The position numbers and the translations under genes are program-made. 64,000 nt of DNA, taken from the NCBI GenBank assembly GCA_013433145.1, contig CM024170.1, forward strand, positions 5,599,459-5,663,458, given 5' to 3'. Position 1 is the stretch's first letter, and each line of letters starts with the position of its first letter. Below, piece after piece: positions 53,200-64,000 of this stretch. The DNA is from Ascaris suum. Taxonomy: Eukaryota > Nematoda > Chromadorea > Rhabditida > Ascarididae. The notes under the pieces are model-generated. The model ran no database searches and was not told the DNA's origin. It saw only the letters and a program-made list of their open reading frames with translations.

Positions 53200-56100
53200 C
53201 AAAAATCGCCATATATGTTTATTAATCGCATCGAAATGGTTCCTAGTTGATTCTTTCAAGTGATCTGTGATTGTAAAAGGTGTCTTTACCGATCATCTAA
53301 TGCGCACTGATAAGGACGCTTTAGCTGACCAACGCTCTGAACGCATAAAAATTATAGAAATACTTCACAGTTATGTAGAAATCAGAAAAACGGCACTACG
53401 CATCGCACTGATCTTTTCAGTGAGAGTTATGCGCCTTGACTTATACTGCTTTCGACCATTACATTGCATTCCTTGGCTGCTTAATTGGTCGCTTCTTGTT
53501 TTCGATGACCATCTGCTATTTGATTGCACCCTCTTCCCTTCTTATGCTTAGCCATCCCCTTCTCCAACTCTCAGCGAGTTTTTTCATTATATTAGGGTCG
53601 TGGCGCATGCAAATTTGTGTGAGCATGTCACATTTTCGGAGTAGAATATGCACTGAATCGATGCAGATTGCCGGATAGATAACAACTTTTTCACACAGTG
53701 AAATATTGGTGATGTGACTTGTGAGAAAGAAGTCGTGATGCGACATTTTGCAAGTTGAACGCGTAATTGTAGCAAAATTCAATTCTGGCAAAAAAGCAGG
53801 CACGAACGCCGCTCAATCCACTCAATATCTTCCCAACATTAAAGCTTTCTCTTTCTTGCACGGCTATAAATTTTTATAAAATTGCACCAGGAGAAATGTT
53901 TTTTCATATGTACGCACGCGAGCGACTATCACTCCCAATCGGGCAACGAGAATTTAACGCGATAATGAAATTAAATGGATAAAGCTCATTTGCTTCCTTT
54001 ACACAGTTTTGATCCAATTCATCAAGTTCTAAACGACTGATTAATACTAAGAAAACTAAAAATCAAGTCTTTGCTGTTAGAAGATGGGTGCGAGGTGAAA
54101 CGTTGGATAGCTCGATTTGGAACTCCGTTAGAAAACTTGCTGGACAGTTTTTCGTATATTTGAATATATGAATCTTTGGTAATAACTTCGATTAGTTGGT
54201 AATAGATGTACTGCAGATTAAATCTTGGTAACAAGTTCAGGATGTGTACTGTAAGACCACAAAGCTTTTCCCATTCTGGAGAGCAGGTCAAGAAGCGTAA
54301 ATCTCCGAAGACTTTTATAGATAAGCTTTGCGAGCGGGTATTATGAAGTTTATAAAGGTAACAAAATATTTACTGTTTTATCAGAATTTGCCGTCCTCTC
54401 GCCGTCGTTCTCAACACAATTTAGTTCGCGTTTTTCAATAATCGATATACTGTAGAGACGACTCCTAAATAAAAATGTCATTGAAGTGAATGCGAGACCA
54501 AACTGTAAAATAGATCACAAACATATGGAAAGTTAAGCTTCATTATCGTCAACCCACCAATGTCGTTCAAGCGACATGCAAAAAATGAAACCTAGAGATG
54601 GAGATAACTCGAAACATTTCTCTAAACTTATTTTTCATGCATTTTCCAAATCCATTTTGTGAAAGCTTGCCATGGCGACGTCTGTATATGTAACGTCTGC
54701 CTGTCTGTTTCCCCACCTGTCCGGTTGTTTTATCTCCGAAACAAATGAATCGAGAGTAACGAAGTTTAGTGATCATGTGTAACGCACAGCTTATGCGCCA
54801 TAAAAGCACCTAAGTTCATCATCTCTTCTATCGCTGCTTAACTTCGAGTCAACAAATTCAGGAATCATTGGCAATGATAAAGCACGAAAATTTTGCACAC
54901 GTTTTGCACTCTATTTCATTTGTTTCTGCTTTTTTTTGGTATTTTGTAGCGTCAGATCGACTCTGGTCGAATAAAGAAAACGAGCTTTTGTAGTAGTGTC
55001 GGATGAAATATTATTTTGTATGCTTTATATTTAATGTTGATTTATGGGACTGACTAGCCAATGAGACGTGATTTTTGAGACTGAGCAAGACGCCAGCTAA
55101 AGCGCAGATCGTGCCAGTCGTGCCAACTGAAGCATGCTTTTCCACTCGACTTTCGGCAAAAAAACAGCATATTTTCCTTCAGTAATACCAACCGATTTAG
55201 AAGTTACGTGGTTAGGGCAATTTAATATGAATGCATCATGAGCTACGCCTCCCAAAGAAAACCCCACTGCTCTTGAGCAAGACTTTAACACTATTTGAAA
55301 TGCTATACTTTTGAAGTAGCCGAGTAATAATTTTAAACAACACGAGGTTTTAGTAGTGTTCGTGAACGATAAGATGGGAATTTCAGTTGTCTGTACGATG
55401 AGACATACGTAAGCTTTCATACTATGCGGCACATTTATGCAGTGATGGAAGCAAATTTACTCTTGCAACCAAAACCATTTGTAAAGTGTTGAATGAATGA
55501 GAATTATGACCGGGTAGCGAACAAATCAAAAAAGCGAACCGATATGACTTCATATCAAACGTATAAGCTTACGATATCTGTGCATATGTGGGAAGAGGCG
55601 TGAGACCACTATATGTGCTAAAAATTTAAGGGCGAAATGTTATGAGTAAGTATTCTCATGCCATACATACAAAGCTATGAATCCTGCTACTTTCAAATTA
55701 ATTCCAGTACTGCATCAACGATATTCTCATAGGGACCAACTTCGAACTAAATCGAAGCCATTTCTTTCATCAGCGCCACACGGCTTCCTCTCACCCTCTT
55801 TAAGCAAGAGCCTTACGATTTCTGTCTGCTACGCTACAACAGTTATCGTTGTAATGTTAGGGGAAAATCGATGGCGTCCAGGAGTTTTTTTTTTTTTGTT
55901 GAAGATCCCAGGGGTCTCTTCTTCAACGCGAAGCTAGGGTGCTGTCAATCCCGGCTCGAGCAGGGTTGTCTCTCATCATCGCCAGTTGAAAAAAATCTTC
56001 AATCAACAACTGTTTACAAGATAGATGATAAATTTCAACAATTATGCAACAATTCGTTCTCATCAACCATTTTCTCTGGTCCCTTCTTCATAACTTATGG

Positions 56101-56491
56101 ATCATTTATATGCTTACGGTTTAAATACCCAGTTCTAAGTCCATAAGAGTCAAGATGCTGATCGTACGTACTCTAACTTGTGTACATATACGTCTATCAG
56201 AAATTTAGACTGATAAAATGAAAAGAATAAAATGGAATATATGAAGATATCGAGTTCCTGCCGTTCTGATAGTGAAGAGTTGGTGTGTTAGGTTAAAATA
56301 ATAATTAATGTTGAAACAATGAGCGCAATCTTCTAAAATATCGATAAAATGTGATTGTTAAAGAGCGAAAAATGTAGGTATAACGCTATCTATCCGAGCA
56401 AGAGAGCAGGGATAACATGCGTGCATGTGCTTCAATACGACAGCCGCATATTTGAAGCGTGTCTAAAAAATAAGTGAACGCAGAGAATCGC
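53200..56491. other. No supported gene; 3' flank of the receptor gene
   Basis: The stretch holds a 13-base T run at 55885-55897. If the receptor continues past the stop at 56492, a further small exon would lie here, but none was recognised. Confidence 0.45.
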
Positions 56492-56673
56492 TCACCTCAC
56501 GGCACGAATGTGATGTGCCGCATCATCGCTGAGACTTTTAACACGGCGTTTGTTATTAAGAACGAACTGCTCATGTGCCATTTTGATACCACGATTCATT
56601 ATAGTAAAGATTACCGGATAAGCGGAACAACTCACATAAGGAAGCAAATGTATAAAATACGAAGCAATTACAA
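56492..56673 (-). CDS. GPCR exon 7, helix 7 and C-tail
   Basis: The acceptor is CGCTTGCAG|. It encodes helix 7 (IASYFIHLLPYVSCSAYPVI then FTIMNRG) and a tail NKRRVKSLSDDAAHHIRAV ending AGG TGA. The same bases form a good donor (GAG|GTGAGC), so an extended tail in another exon is possible. Confidence 0.9.
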
Positions 56674-59600
56674 CTGCAAGCGCAATTATGTTATGTATAA
56701 CACATCACTTGGCGCTTTTCGAAACTTAAAATGATGCAATTACGATATGCGCTCCGAAAAATATTCCTTCAATGGGTCGTTGTTGTTTAGAAGAAGTTGT
56801 CTTTTGAGAGCATAAATATAATTCGATGATATGCGTCTTTTATTTTTTACAATATTTGCCGATTATTTCCACCGTTTTCCCTTCCCCCCCCCCCCCCTTT
56901 GAAAAAAGCATGAGTTATGCTAAAATAAAAGACGTCAAATAATCAGAAGCACTGGTATTGGGGAGGGGGTGTCCCGTACATCTTAACCTTTGCTCACGTC
57001 TGTGTTTTTACAGAATGTGATCATCCATCTTTGCCTATGTAGTTTGTGAGTATGTGTGAGTTTGCATATCTCTTCAAGTCACCTACCACTTATGATGCAC
57101 TGCTGAAGTACATAACGTGCAGTAGATCCACATCTTATAATTCACACTCATTCATTTATTCGGAGGAGCTTTGGAGGAACAACCAACCAACCAATTTGTC
57201 ATGTTATTTGCATTATACCTTTAGCCACTGAGAGAGGTCATTTTCGCGCCCGTCCCAGGAAAATGAAAACACGCAGTCGCTGACCAAAACAATTGTTCGA
57301 TTCGATAAGCACGGAGATAGATCTTCAGGGAAAGAATTGCCATATTAAATGTTGAAAAGCACTTACCAGTGCGACTCATTCCATGAATGAATTTATGTGC
57401 GAATATACTCAACCAATAAGGAGACCAGCACGATACATATACTACAGTAAGAACGAGTACTGTAGCAATCACTTTACGCATTGCTGCGTCGTTTGAGCTG
57501 CAAATTTTATTGTGCATAGAGGCTTTTTCTCTTTTTACTGTCACAACGTCGGCGGTAATCCGGTTGAATAATGATCCTTCAGCTGCTCGCCAAGGCCTGA
57601 CAGTCCAAGACCTTCGAACTCAGTGAAAGCAGGAGAGGGATTAGACGACGAGCTTAGACAGTGATACCTTTTTACTTGGTGCCCCTAAAGATAGGGGTGT
57701 TCTGGCTGAATTTCCTCCCCGACGCATCATCAGCCCAACGTGTACTGACGGTCCTAAATCCAGCTTTTAAAAGATAAACGCGTTGACCTTTAACCCTTGA
57801 TGATACGGTGATACATTTACGACATTCACTCAAATTATAAGAAAATCTTTTTGAGGAAGCTGCTGCAATTACTCTAACGTTTTGCCGAACAGCAACAGCG
57901 AGCAACAGCGAAGAGATCATCGCAGTTGATGCTTTCAGATATCTCAAAAAACATTCAGCAGTTCAAGGTTTTAATAAATCAAGACCTAACGCCCTCAGTC
58001 CCACGCGAAATTCATTCAGCGTGCCCGCCGAGCAATTTCATCATCGCTTCCCATAGCTTGAGCTTTCTCACAGTCGAATATGTTTCATAACAGAGTAGAG
58101 CGAAAGCCATATTACTTCGGAAAGACCGCCAGAATTATAAATTTTCCACGATCTCGATTTTTTGCTGGCATTTTCAGTGCTACAACAACAGTATGCAACG
58201 TTTGCTTATGTGCAGATGCACAGAAATATGGCATTTTCAGAGTTTCATAACTGCAAAGGATGGGAACTGGACTGTTATTTTCTCTCTCAAAAGCTCAAAG
58301 AAGAGTTCGAGACAAAGAATTCGCTCGGTACTAAACATCGCCATTGTTTTGAATCTCATTTTCCTGGCAATAAACGGCTCTCAGCAGACTTCTTGAACTG
58401 CCTAACTGGCTGCTGAGTGTTTCAAAGTTCTGTTTTGTTTCAAAAGTAGCCATTTCAGCCTAATTTCCAAATACCATTTGTAATAAACTAATGCTCACAA
58501 CTTTTCAGCCTTGTTGGTTGAGGATAAAATAAAAAATCGCAACACTCTCTTTTATATTAGAAGTTACATATCATATAATTGCTCCGAATGTCTTTTTGAG
58601 CTCGAGTTTTACGGCGAATGAAATTTTATATGCCTTTCACAGGAAAAAACACCTCACACTAAGGCATCACAAATAAAACGAAATAAAGACCTGCTTATAA
58701 CAAGCGAATTTTCGGCTCGTTTCTTCAGGAAGAACGGCACTGAAACATACCAATAAAGCATACCACCAAGTGGAATAGCGTAGCTTGCAGTACACGAGGT
58801 TATGCCGAAGGCGAGTTCGATTCCTACAAAAGTTCAATACCTGTCCTTCACAAGCAACATAAATCTTGGAATCCAGGCATGAAGCTCAGTCATTCGCAAA
58901 CAAAAGCAACGCACTCGAAAACACGGTTTCACACTTCATGAGCAACATATGCAAAATTTCCTATACAGTACGATATTTAGAGCAAGGTATAGAAACCCGG
59001 AAGGGCTGTAAATGGAAAGCGTCGAGCTGAATCTGCTCAAATTTTGCAGGAATTCAGCTTATTTTTTAACGGACGGAGCTCGCTGACTTCTCTTCCATAT
59101 TCTTTGGCTTAAACTCGTTGATCGGTGAATTTTTCATTGTTGTGTCTCTAGTAGCAGTCGTCCCAATTCTTTCAATAAGATGGAGCAAAATTAAAGCAGC
59201 ATTACGGTCGCGTTGTTCAATAGTTTGACATGACTCACTTTGAATCAGTCATAAGTTATTTACACTCCAGGGAGCCTAACTTTATCTTATATCCCTTTTC
59301 CCTCTCAATGGTGATTTTTCGATCCCGACTGACTGTTGTTCGGCGAAGATCTATGTTACAGAAGCAATGTTAAGAACTGCATATCCCATTGTGAAAAGAC
59401 CTCAGATTAAATAAGGCATCTCATAGCCTCACTGCTCCTCAAGTATATCGTTAAATTTAGGCATCACTGTATCACTACTTTCGAATGTTGCGTACACCAT
59501 TTCAGTAAATTGTCTCGGGTGTATACGTATATACTAAGAGAAATATGGGTGACATGAATTACCTGAGGGTGGCATGAAACTGCACTTTCGCATGACATTA

Positions 59601-62600
59601 ACGGTCTTCGTCGTCGTATTCATATGAAAATAGAGCGACGATACTTGACTATATGCGAACACTGGCCACAACATAACCATAACGACTACCATGGAAGCAG
59701 TCACTTGTGCTACGGCCAGCTGTAAATGGGTGTCATTTCGCAAATGCTCTCTGCATTCAACGACATCAAAAATCAGATCGTGTGATGACCGCAAATGCAG
59801 CATTTTGCTCTCAAAGAAATTCTGTGAAAGTTTCAGCATTGTGCAACAATATCTTTTGTGGAATTTCCACAAAATTTTCTGACAGCCCCTGGCGGTCAGT
59901 TTCCAATTTCCACACCTCTGAAAAGTTTTACAATCTTTCTCAGGAGTTTACTTCAATATCATTTGACTAAAACGATATCAGAATGTGTGTCAAAACAAAT
60001 AAAGGGAAGAACAAATAACTATTATAATAAAGCAGCGTCACTTGACATGTGGAAAATTAAAGCTAAAATCGCCTGTGGGGAATAAATGAATCACTGGTGA
60101 GTGGTTTTCGGTCGCAAGTGTACTTGGATAATGAATGAAACAATTCTTTCTACGGGGACGCTTTTGGCATCACAGTCGTCAGCAGATGAAAGTAGCTTCA
60201 TTAACTCGAAGACATACTAAACCAATTTTCAGCTAATAATTCAAGCGCTATTTTTTAGCCACTTTCATCTTTCATAAAATTGAAGTATGCTCTCATAGTA
60301 AACGACGATTTGCTGAGGTTGAGTTTTCACAAACAGTTCAAGGACGACACTGAAATACATGCGTCGAGAAATTGTGTGAAAGGCTTTGGCGCCACCTTTT
60401 GCAATCAGTAGCTTGGAGTAGGTAAACTGTCAGAAAAGTATAGGCCTCGTTCGATAATAAGACAATGCCAATTTTGGGGAACTTAGAACTTATCGCAAAT
60501 GCCTGGCAATATATAAAAGCAAAGAAGGCCTATGCAGTTAGATATACCTTTAAACTAGCTGCCAGTTTGCGCTTCTTTGGTCCAAGACATACAGTCATAT
60601 AGCATGTTCGACTTATTAGAACAACAACGACTGGTGCAACAAATTTGTTCATTGCTTCGAAGACTAAGTAGGCGACACATGCGAATGTGCTGAACTTCCA
60701 TGTGCCAAGTACGATTTCTGATATTAGAAATACCATACCTGCAAAGTGGAGATAATTGGAAGTGGTCCTTCAACTTTTGCGAGTTAAAATACATGCCACA
60801 AAATGTGATGCTGTGCCATATTTCACACTAGTCCATCAAATTCAAAGAGCGCTACAAACATTTAAAGTGCCAAAAATTTGCATATGCCTAGCACTGATTG
60901 AATTCTCACTTTACACAGGTTCTCTCATGAAAAATTGGTTCATAATTGTGTTCGGTACCTTTTAGATATGAAGGCAATATGTTATCTTTTATGAAAGCAG
61001 TTGACCAAATGAGCGAGAAGCAAATGCACATATCATGCGAGACTTTCTGGAATGTTTTTTTTATTTGATTATTTAATGAAAACTGATAAAGACTCGTTTC
61101 TTCATTTCCCACTGCAAATCATTTCACCAGCGAATAAATGTCGACGAACAATTAAGCATGTTGAGAGGATAAATGCATTTGGAATCAACTTAAACGAGTG
61201 ATTTTTGTCATTATGAATAAACGCCTTTTCCTGTGGCAAAGCTTGTAACGTTCCGATTTGCGGAGTATTATCTGAGCTTTCAACTGCAGTAATTACTGCA
61301 CAGATAGGAAGTCACTGATATAAGAGCTGTATGGTTCTTGATAACGGTATGTCTACATTTGTATTGATTTGCGTGAATGGAGTACAGCATTGGTAATGCA
61401 ACTTTCTTTTAAGACTGTCACTGAGCACTTTAAAATTTAGTTTCGACTTTACTTCACTTTCACCTTTAATTGACATAGAGAATCTGAAAGGTCACCAATT
61501 ATTTTCGTCCATCACTCTTCTCATCTTCACTCAAATATAAACAAATCTGTTAAAGAGCAGAGAAATTCAATATGCAGGTGACAAAAATGAAAACTTGCGC
61601 ATAGCAGAGACAAAAATTCCACAGAAAAAGAGCGGAATTGAACTACAGTTTAATTTTTCCCTTTATTTCCCGAGAATTATTAAATTTCTTTCGGTAAGGT
61701 TTGTAAGCGTTAGAATGTGCTCGAGTTACACCGCATTATACTGGAACAAAGGTATTAATCACTGGTTATTAGCAGTACGAAAACGAACAAACCAGTCATA
61801 ATCATAAGATCGGTGATGCATAATGTCATAATATAAAATAAAATACTCCTTGGTACTTTCACATTGGCTGAGCAGAGCAGTGGTGCAACCATATAGAGCA
61901 CCCAAAAGTTGACTGCGAATCCCACCGCATTCACTCCAATATATGCGAACGCCACATAACGTCTGTAGCCCTATAAACTAATTATGACTGCTTACGCACT
62001 TTTCATTACTCGCATTTCTAATGTTGGCATTAGAAAGGCGCATTATTAACAATGGTCAGTCATTTATAGCTCTGTTTGGAGATGCCGGAAAATCTGCTCT
62101 TCTGCCTTGTCCAAGCAGCAATCTTGCCTATCCCATCAAGACTAATAGCAATCTTGCAGAGCTGTACACTTCATAAGTGTTCTCCACTAATTCAAATGAA
62201 CATTCGTTTTAGAGAGTCTCGAATTCTGCAATTCTTTCCCGAATTTAGGCAACGATTCGAACTACACATCTCTTGAAAGAAAGATCAGCGAAATGAAAAA
62301 TTACTACCACTTCAAACTTCTAGAATCCTTTGTTCTTTAAAAACTCTGCATATATTTCAACCTTCCTCTTTATGTACTGCTATTTTCGTTCATGAGTTGG
62401 AGAAAATAGACATACAGATGCTGCGCGAACAAACTCTTTTTCTTTTAAATCGCAAATAATTTATGAAACATATTTCAATTCACATGAACATTCTACAAAA
62501 ATTACTTATTAAATTATCAAAAGTATGAATCGTCGAAACTGTTAATCGCCATGCAAATATCAAACGTTATTTGTGCCCACGCAGTAACAATCACCTACTT

Positions 62601-63511
62601 GATTGGCAAAGTTGCCTAATAAAATTAAAAGTTTGTTGCAATATAAAGCTAAGTAGATAATGCCTGTACGTGGAATCGGATGCATCTAGGCTGCCTACAG
62701 CTAGACTGAACAGCTTTATGATTATCATTTAAACACGTGTCTACAATCCGAAGTTATTGCCGAAAAAGCAAGGATCGTAGCAATCCACTTCATAAAGTGC
62801 CAAAATGGGCCATTTTTTACGGCCCATTAAACAGCGAACAAAGACTCACTGTTGATGCATCAAAAACAACCTTCCGTATATGTCCTTATTACGCGCCTCC
62901 CAATACTTTCATTTCGAAATCATATTAAAGCATCGTCCTGGCTATGGATGTGCACACGTTTATGTGTGTGAATTGGAAGGAGGGAGGACGGGAGGGGTGG
63001 GGCGGGCTGTGTCTGGTGTGTCACTCGGAAGTCATTAAGGTTAGAGTTACGAAATTTGGTGAACATAATGAACGCCATCGAAACCGCCGCTAGCACTGGC
63101 TTTGATACTTCGAAAGCCCTCGTGGATAATTAAAAGTGAAGAAAAATTACAGATATTTGCACATAAAATTACACATCGATAGGATTTTTATTTCAAATAA
63201 ATCGAGTCATAAAGCAAAACTGATGTTAGCGATGGAATCAATTTACAAACTGAAGCGTCGTTTTTGTCTATTTCATTTTTTGTTGCTGAGCCGTGAAATC
63301 AGTTGGCCATTCGAGGGCGATGCAAACATTGCATATCGTGCAAGTTTGCATATCGTAACCAACAATTCGTTCGCCCCTTTTATTACACGTTCCCGCACGG
63401 TCAGTATTGCTTTGAGGCGGTCGTCCAAAAAAGGAACCGCCAATTTTTGAACACATTTGCGGCGAGTGGAAAACATACCTTAGAAGGTTGACATGATGAA
63501 CGCATTTCCAT
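56492..63511 (-). CDS. Class A G-protein-coupled receptor, neuropeptide-receptor-like
   Basis: Seven exons join into about 377 residues with every phase matching (total 1134 bases including stop). The protein has seven membrane helices and would sit in the plasma membrane, coupling a ligand, probably a neuropeptide, to G proteins. Visible class A marks are Asn in helix 1 (GFAVNFWVL), LCITD in helix 2, Cys-101 at the top of helix 3 and Cys-190 in the second loop (likely disulfide), Trp-Pro in helix 4, Pro-214 in helix 5 (YAIPLG), and CWSP at 297-300 in helix 6. DRY is replaced by SRT (123-125) and NPxxY by YPxxF (336-340). An NTT glycosylation site is in the second loop. The C-tail is short (about 30 residues). 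The ligand is unknown. The overall type matches nematode neuropeptide receptors of the somatostatin/allatostatin-like group, so no symbol is given. Confidence 0.93.
56884..56897. repeat. C homopolymer, 14 bases, in GPCR intron 6
   Basis: Uninterrupted C tract between the helix 6 and helix 7 exons. Confidence 0.96.
57367..57596 (-). CDS. GPCR exon 6, third intracellular loop and helix 6
   Basis: It encodes a basic third loop (VKREKASMHNK) and helix 6 (KVIATVLVLTVVYVSCWSPY) with the CWxP hinge, then the third outer loop HKFIHGMSRT. The donor CACTG|GTAAGT is strong. The acceptor ACTGTCAG| at 57597-57598 is chosen by phase, and the first 15 or so residues of this exon are less certain. Confidence 0.9.
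58691..58823 (-). CDS. GPCR exon 5, helix 5
   Basis: The acceptor is CTTTTGTAG|. It encodes ELAFGITSCTASYAIPLGG, then MLYWYVSVPFFLKKRAE, with the helix 5 proline. The donor AGCAG|GTCTTT is not a strong match, but its phase 2 fits the next exon. Confidence 0.87.
59563..59719 (-). CDS. GPCR exon 4, helix 4 and second outer loop
   Basis: The acceptor is ATTTACAG| and the donor TCAG|GTAATT. It encodes helix 4 (QVTASMVVVMVMLWPVFAY) and the outer loop with an NTT sequon and the conserved Cys in VMRKCSFMPP. Confidence 0.93.
60548..60738 (-). CDS. GPCR exon 3, helix 3
   Basis: The acceptor is ACTTTGCAG| and the donor AAAG|GTATAT. It encodes the first outer loop with the GTWKFSTFAC cysteine, helix 3, and the SRTCYMTVC stretch in place of DRY, then the basic second intracellular loop KKRKLAASLK. 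Confidence 0.93.
61763..61970 (-). CDS. GPCR exon 2, helices 1 and 2
   Basis: The acceptor is TTTATAG|. The exon encodes RRYVAFAYIGVNAVGFAVNF (helix 1), a short intracellular loop, and SILFYIMTLCITDLMIMTG with the conserved helix 2 Asp. It ends in the middle of a Ser codon (A|GTGATT) that the next exon completes. Confidence 0.9.
63479..63511 (-). CDS. GPCR exon 1 (candidate start exon)
   Basis: An ATG opens 11 codons (MEMRSSCQPSK) ending at the strong donor AAG|GTATGT in phase 0, which matches the next exon. It gives a very short extracellular N-terminus. The true first exon could instead be elsewhere in 61971-64000 or beyond the window. Confidence 0.38.
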
Positions 63512-64000
63512 TTTTTGCAGCTTTGATGAAAGGTTTTCGAATATTCAAAAATTAGGAAAAAGCGGAATGAGTGACATTTTTAGGATGCCACTCGACCACA
63601 GAAAGGCGAAATCAAAAAATTTCTTGTTGCATTCGGCCGATTTCGTAACAAATTTCACCTGCAAGCTCCTTGCACTTCTTGACATCGAAAATTCATACAA
63701 ATTGCAACGAAGCTGCGAATAAGGCATTACCGTATGGCAGCGATTTCACAAAGCGGGCGCCATTACCTCTTATAGTTTATTAGTTGAAGATACAAAAAAA
63801 TATGAGCGAATGTAGATTACAACCTATTGAAGCAACATATAGGGCCGACCAAGATACAGACTTGCAACTAGAAAGCGAACAAACACATTGCATGCATTTG
63901 GAAAAAGTAGCGCCATCAAATATGCTGCGCAAAACTTGCAAAATTGTGTGAAAAATAACTAATTTCTGCTGGCATTATTTCTGCACTCTGCAGTCTTCTC
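63512..64000. other. Upstream flank of the receptor gene
   Basis: I see no recognisable exon or promoter element here. Confidence 0.4.

Noticed and set aside
58162..58416. Plus-strand frame with GWELDCYF that resembles the start of a C-type lectin domain
   Set aside because: It lies opposite the receptor's intron 5, lacks the rest of the domain, and has no suitable partner exons.
58800..58830. tRNA B-box-like GAGTTCGATTCC
   Set aside because: It lies in the helix 5 exon of the receptor, and no cloverleaf arms or A-box are placed correctly around it.

Overview
This window looks like nuclear DNA of a chromadorean nematode, most likely a parasitic species with long introns such as a strongylid. 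The sequence is AT-rich, has no long open reading frames, and its recognisable genes are split into exons of about 60-230 bp with GT-AG introns of about 0.7-1.9 kb. An exact copy of the nematode spliced leader SL1 sits at 9025-9046. The species assignment is inference.

Two genes are certain from protein content and matching exon phases. At the left edge, on the minus strand, lies the 5' end of a sarco/endoplasmic reticulum Ca2+-ATPase (SERCA): four exons at 4614-4728, 2640-2740, 1178-1291 and 1-76, the last cut by the window edge. At the right edge, also on the minus strand, seven exons between 56492 and 63511 join in frame into a seven-helix class A receptor of about 377 residues. It resembles nematode neuropeptide receptors but has changed DRY and NPxxY motifs.

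Between them (about 5-56 kb) coding density is low. A C-type-lectin-like last exon lies at 48310-48441 (+). Several minus-strand models with good splice sites and consistent phases but no recognised family lie at 52790-53199, 33878-34787, 23364-25325 and 11558-11874. Weaker single-exon candidates are listed with low confidence. The minus strand of 27.2-29.2 kb carries frames interrupted mostly by TGA and may be a decayed gene.

The rest is non-coding: two TA microsatellites, C/G homopolymer tracts of 10-18 bases, an AAAT-type satellite, a GT-rich tract and three imperfect minisatellites. No rRNA, tRNA, CRISPR array or intact transposase was recognised. The genes are independent of each other and I see no operon.
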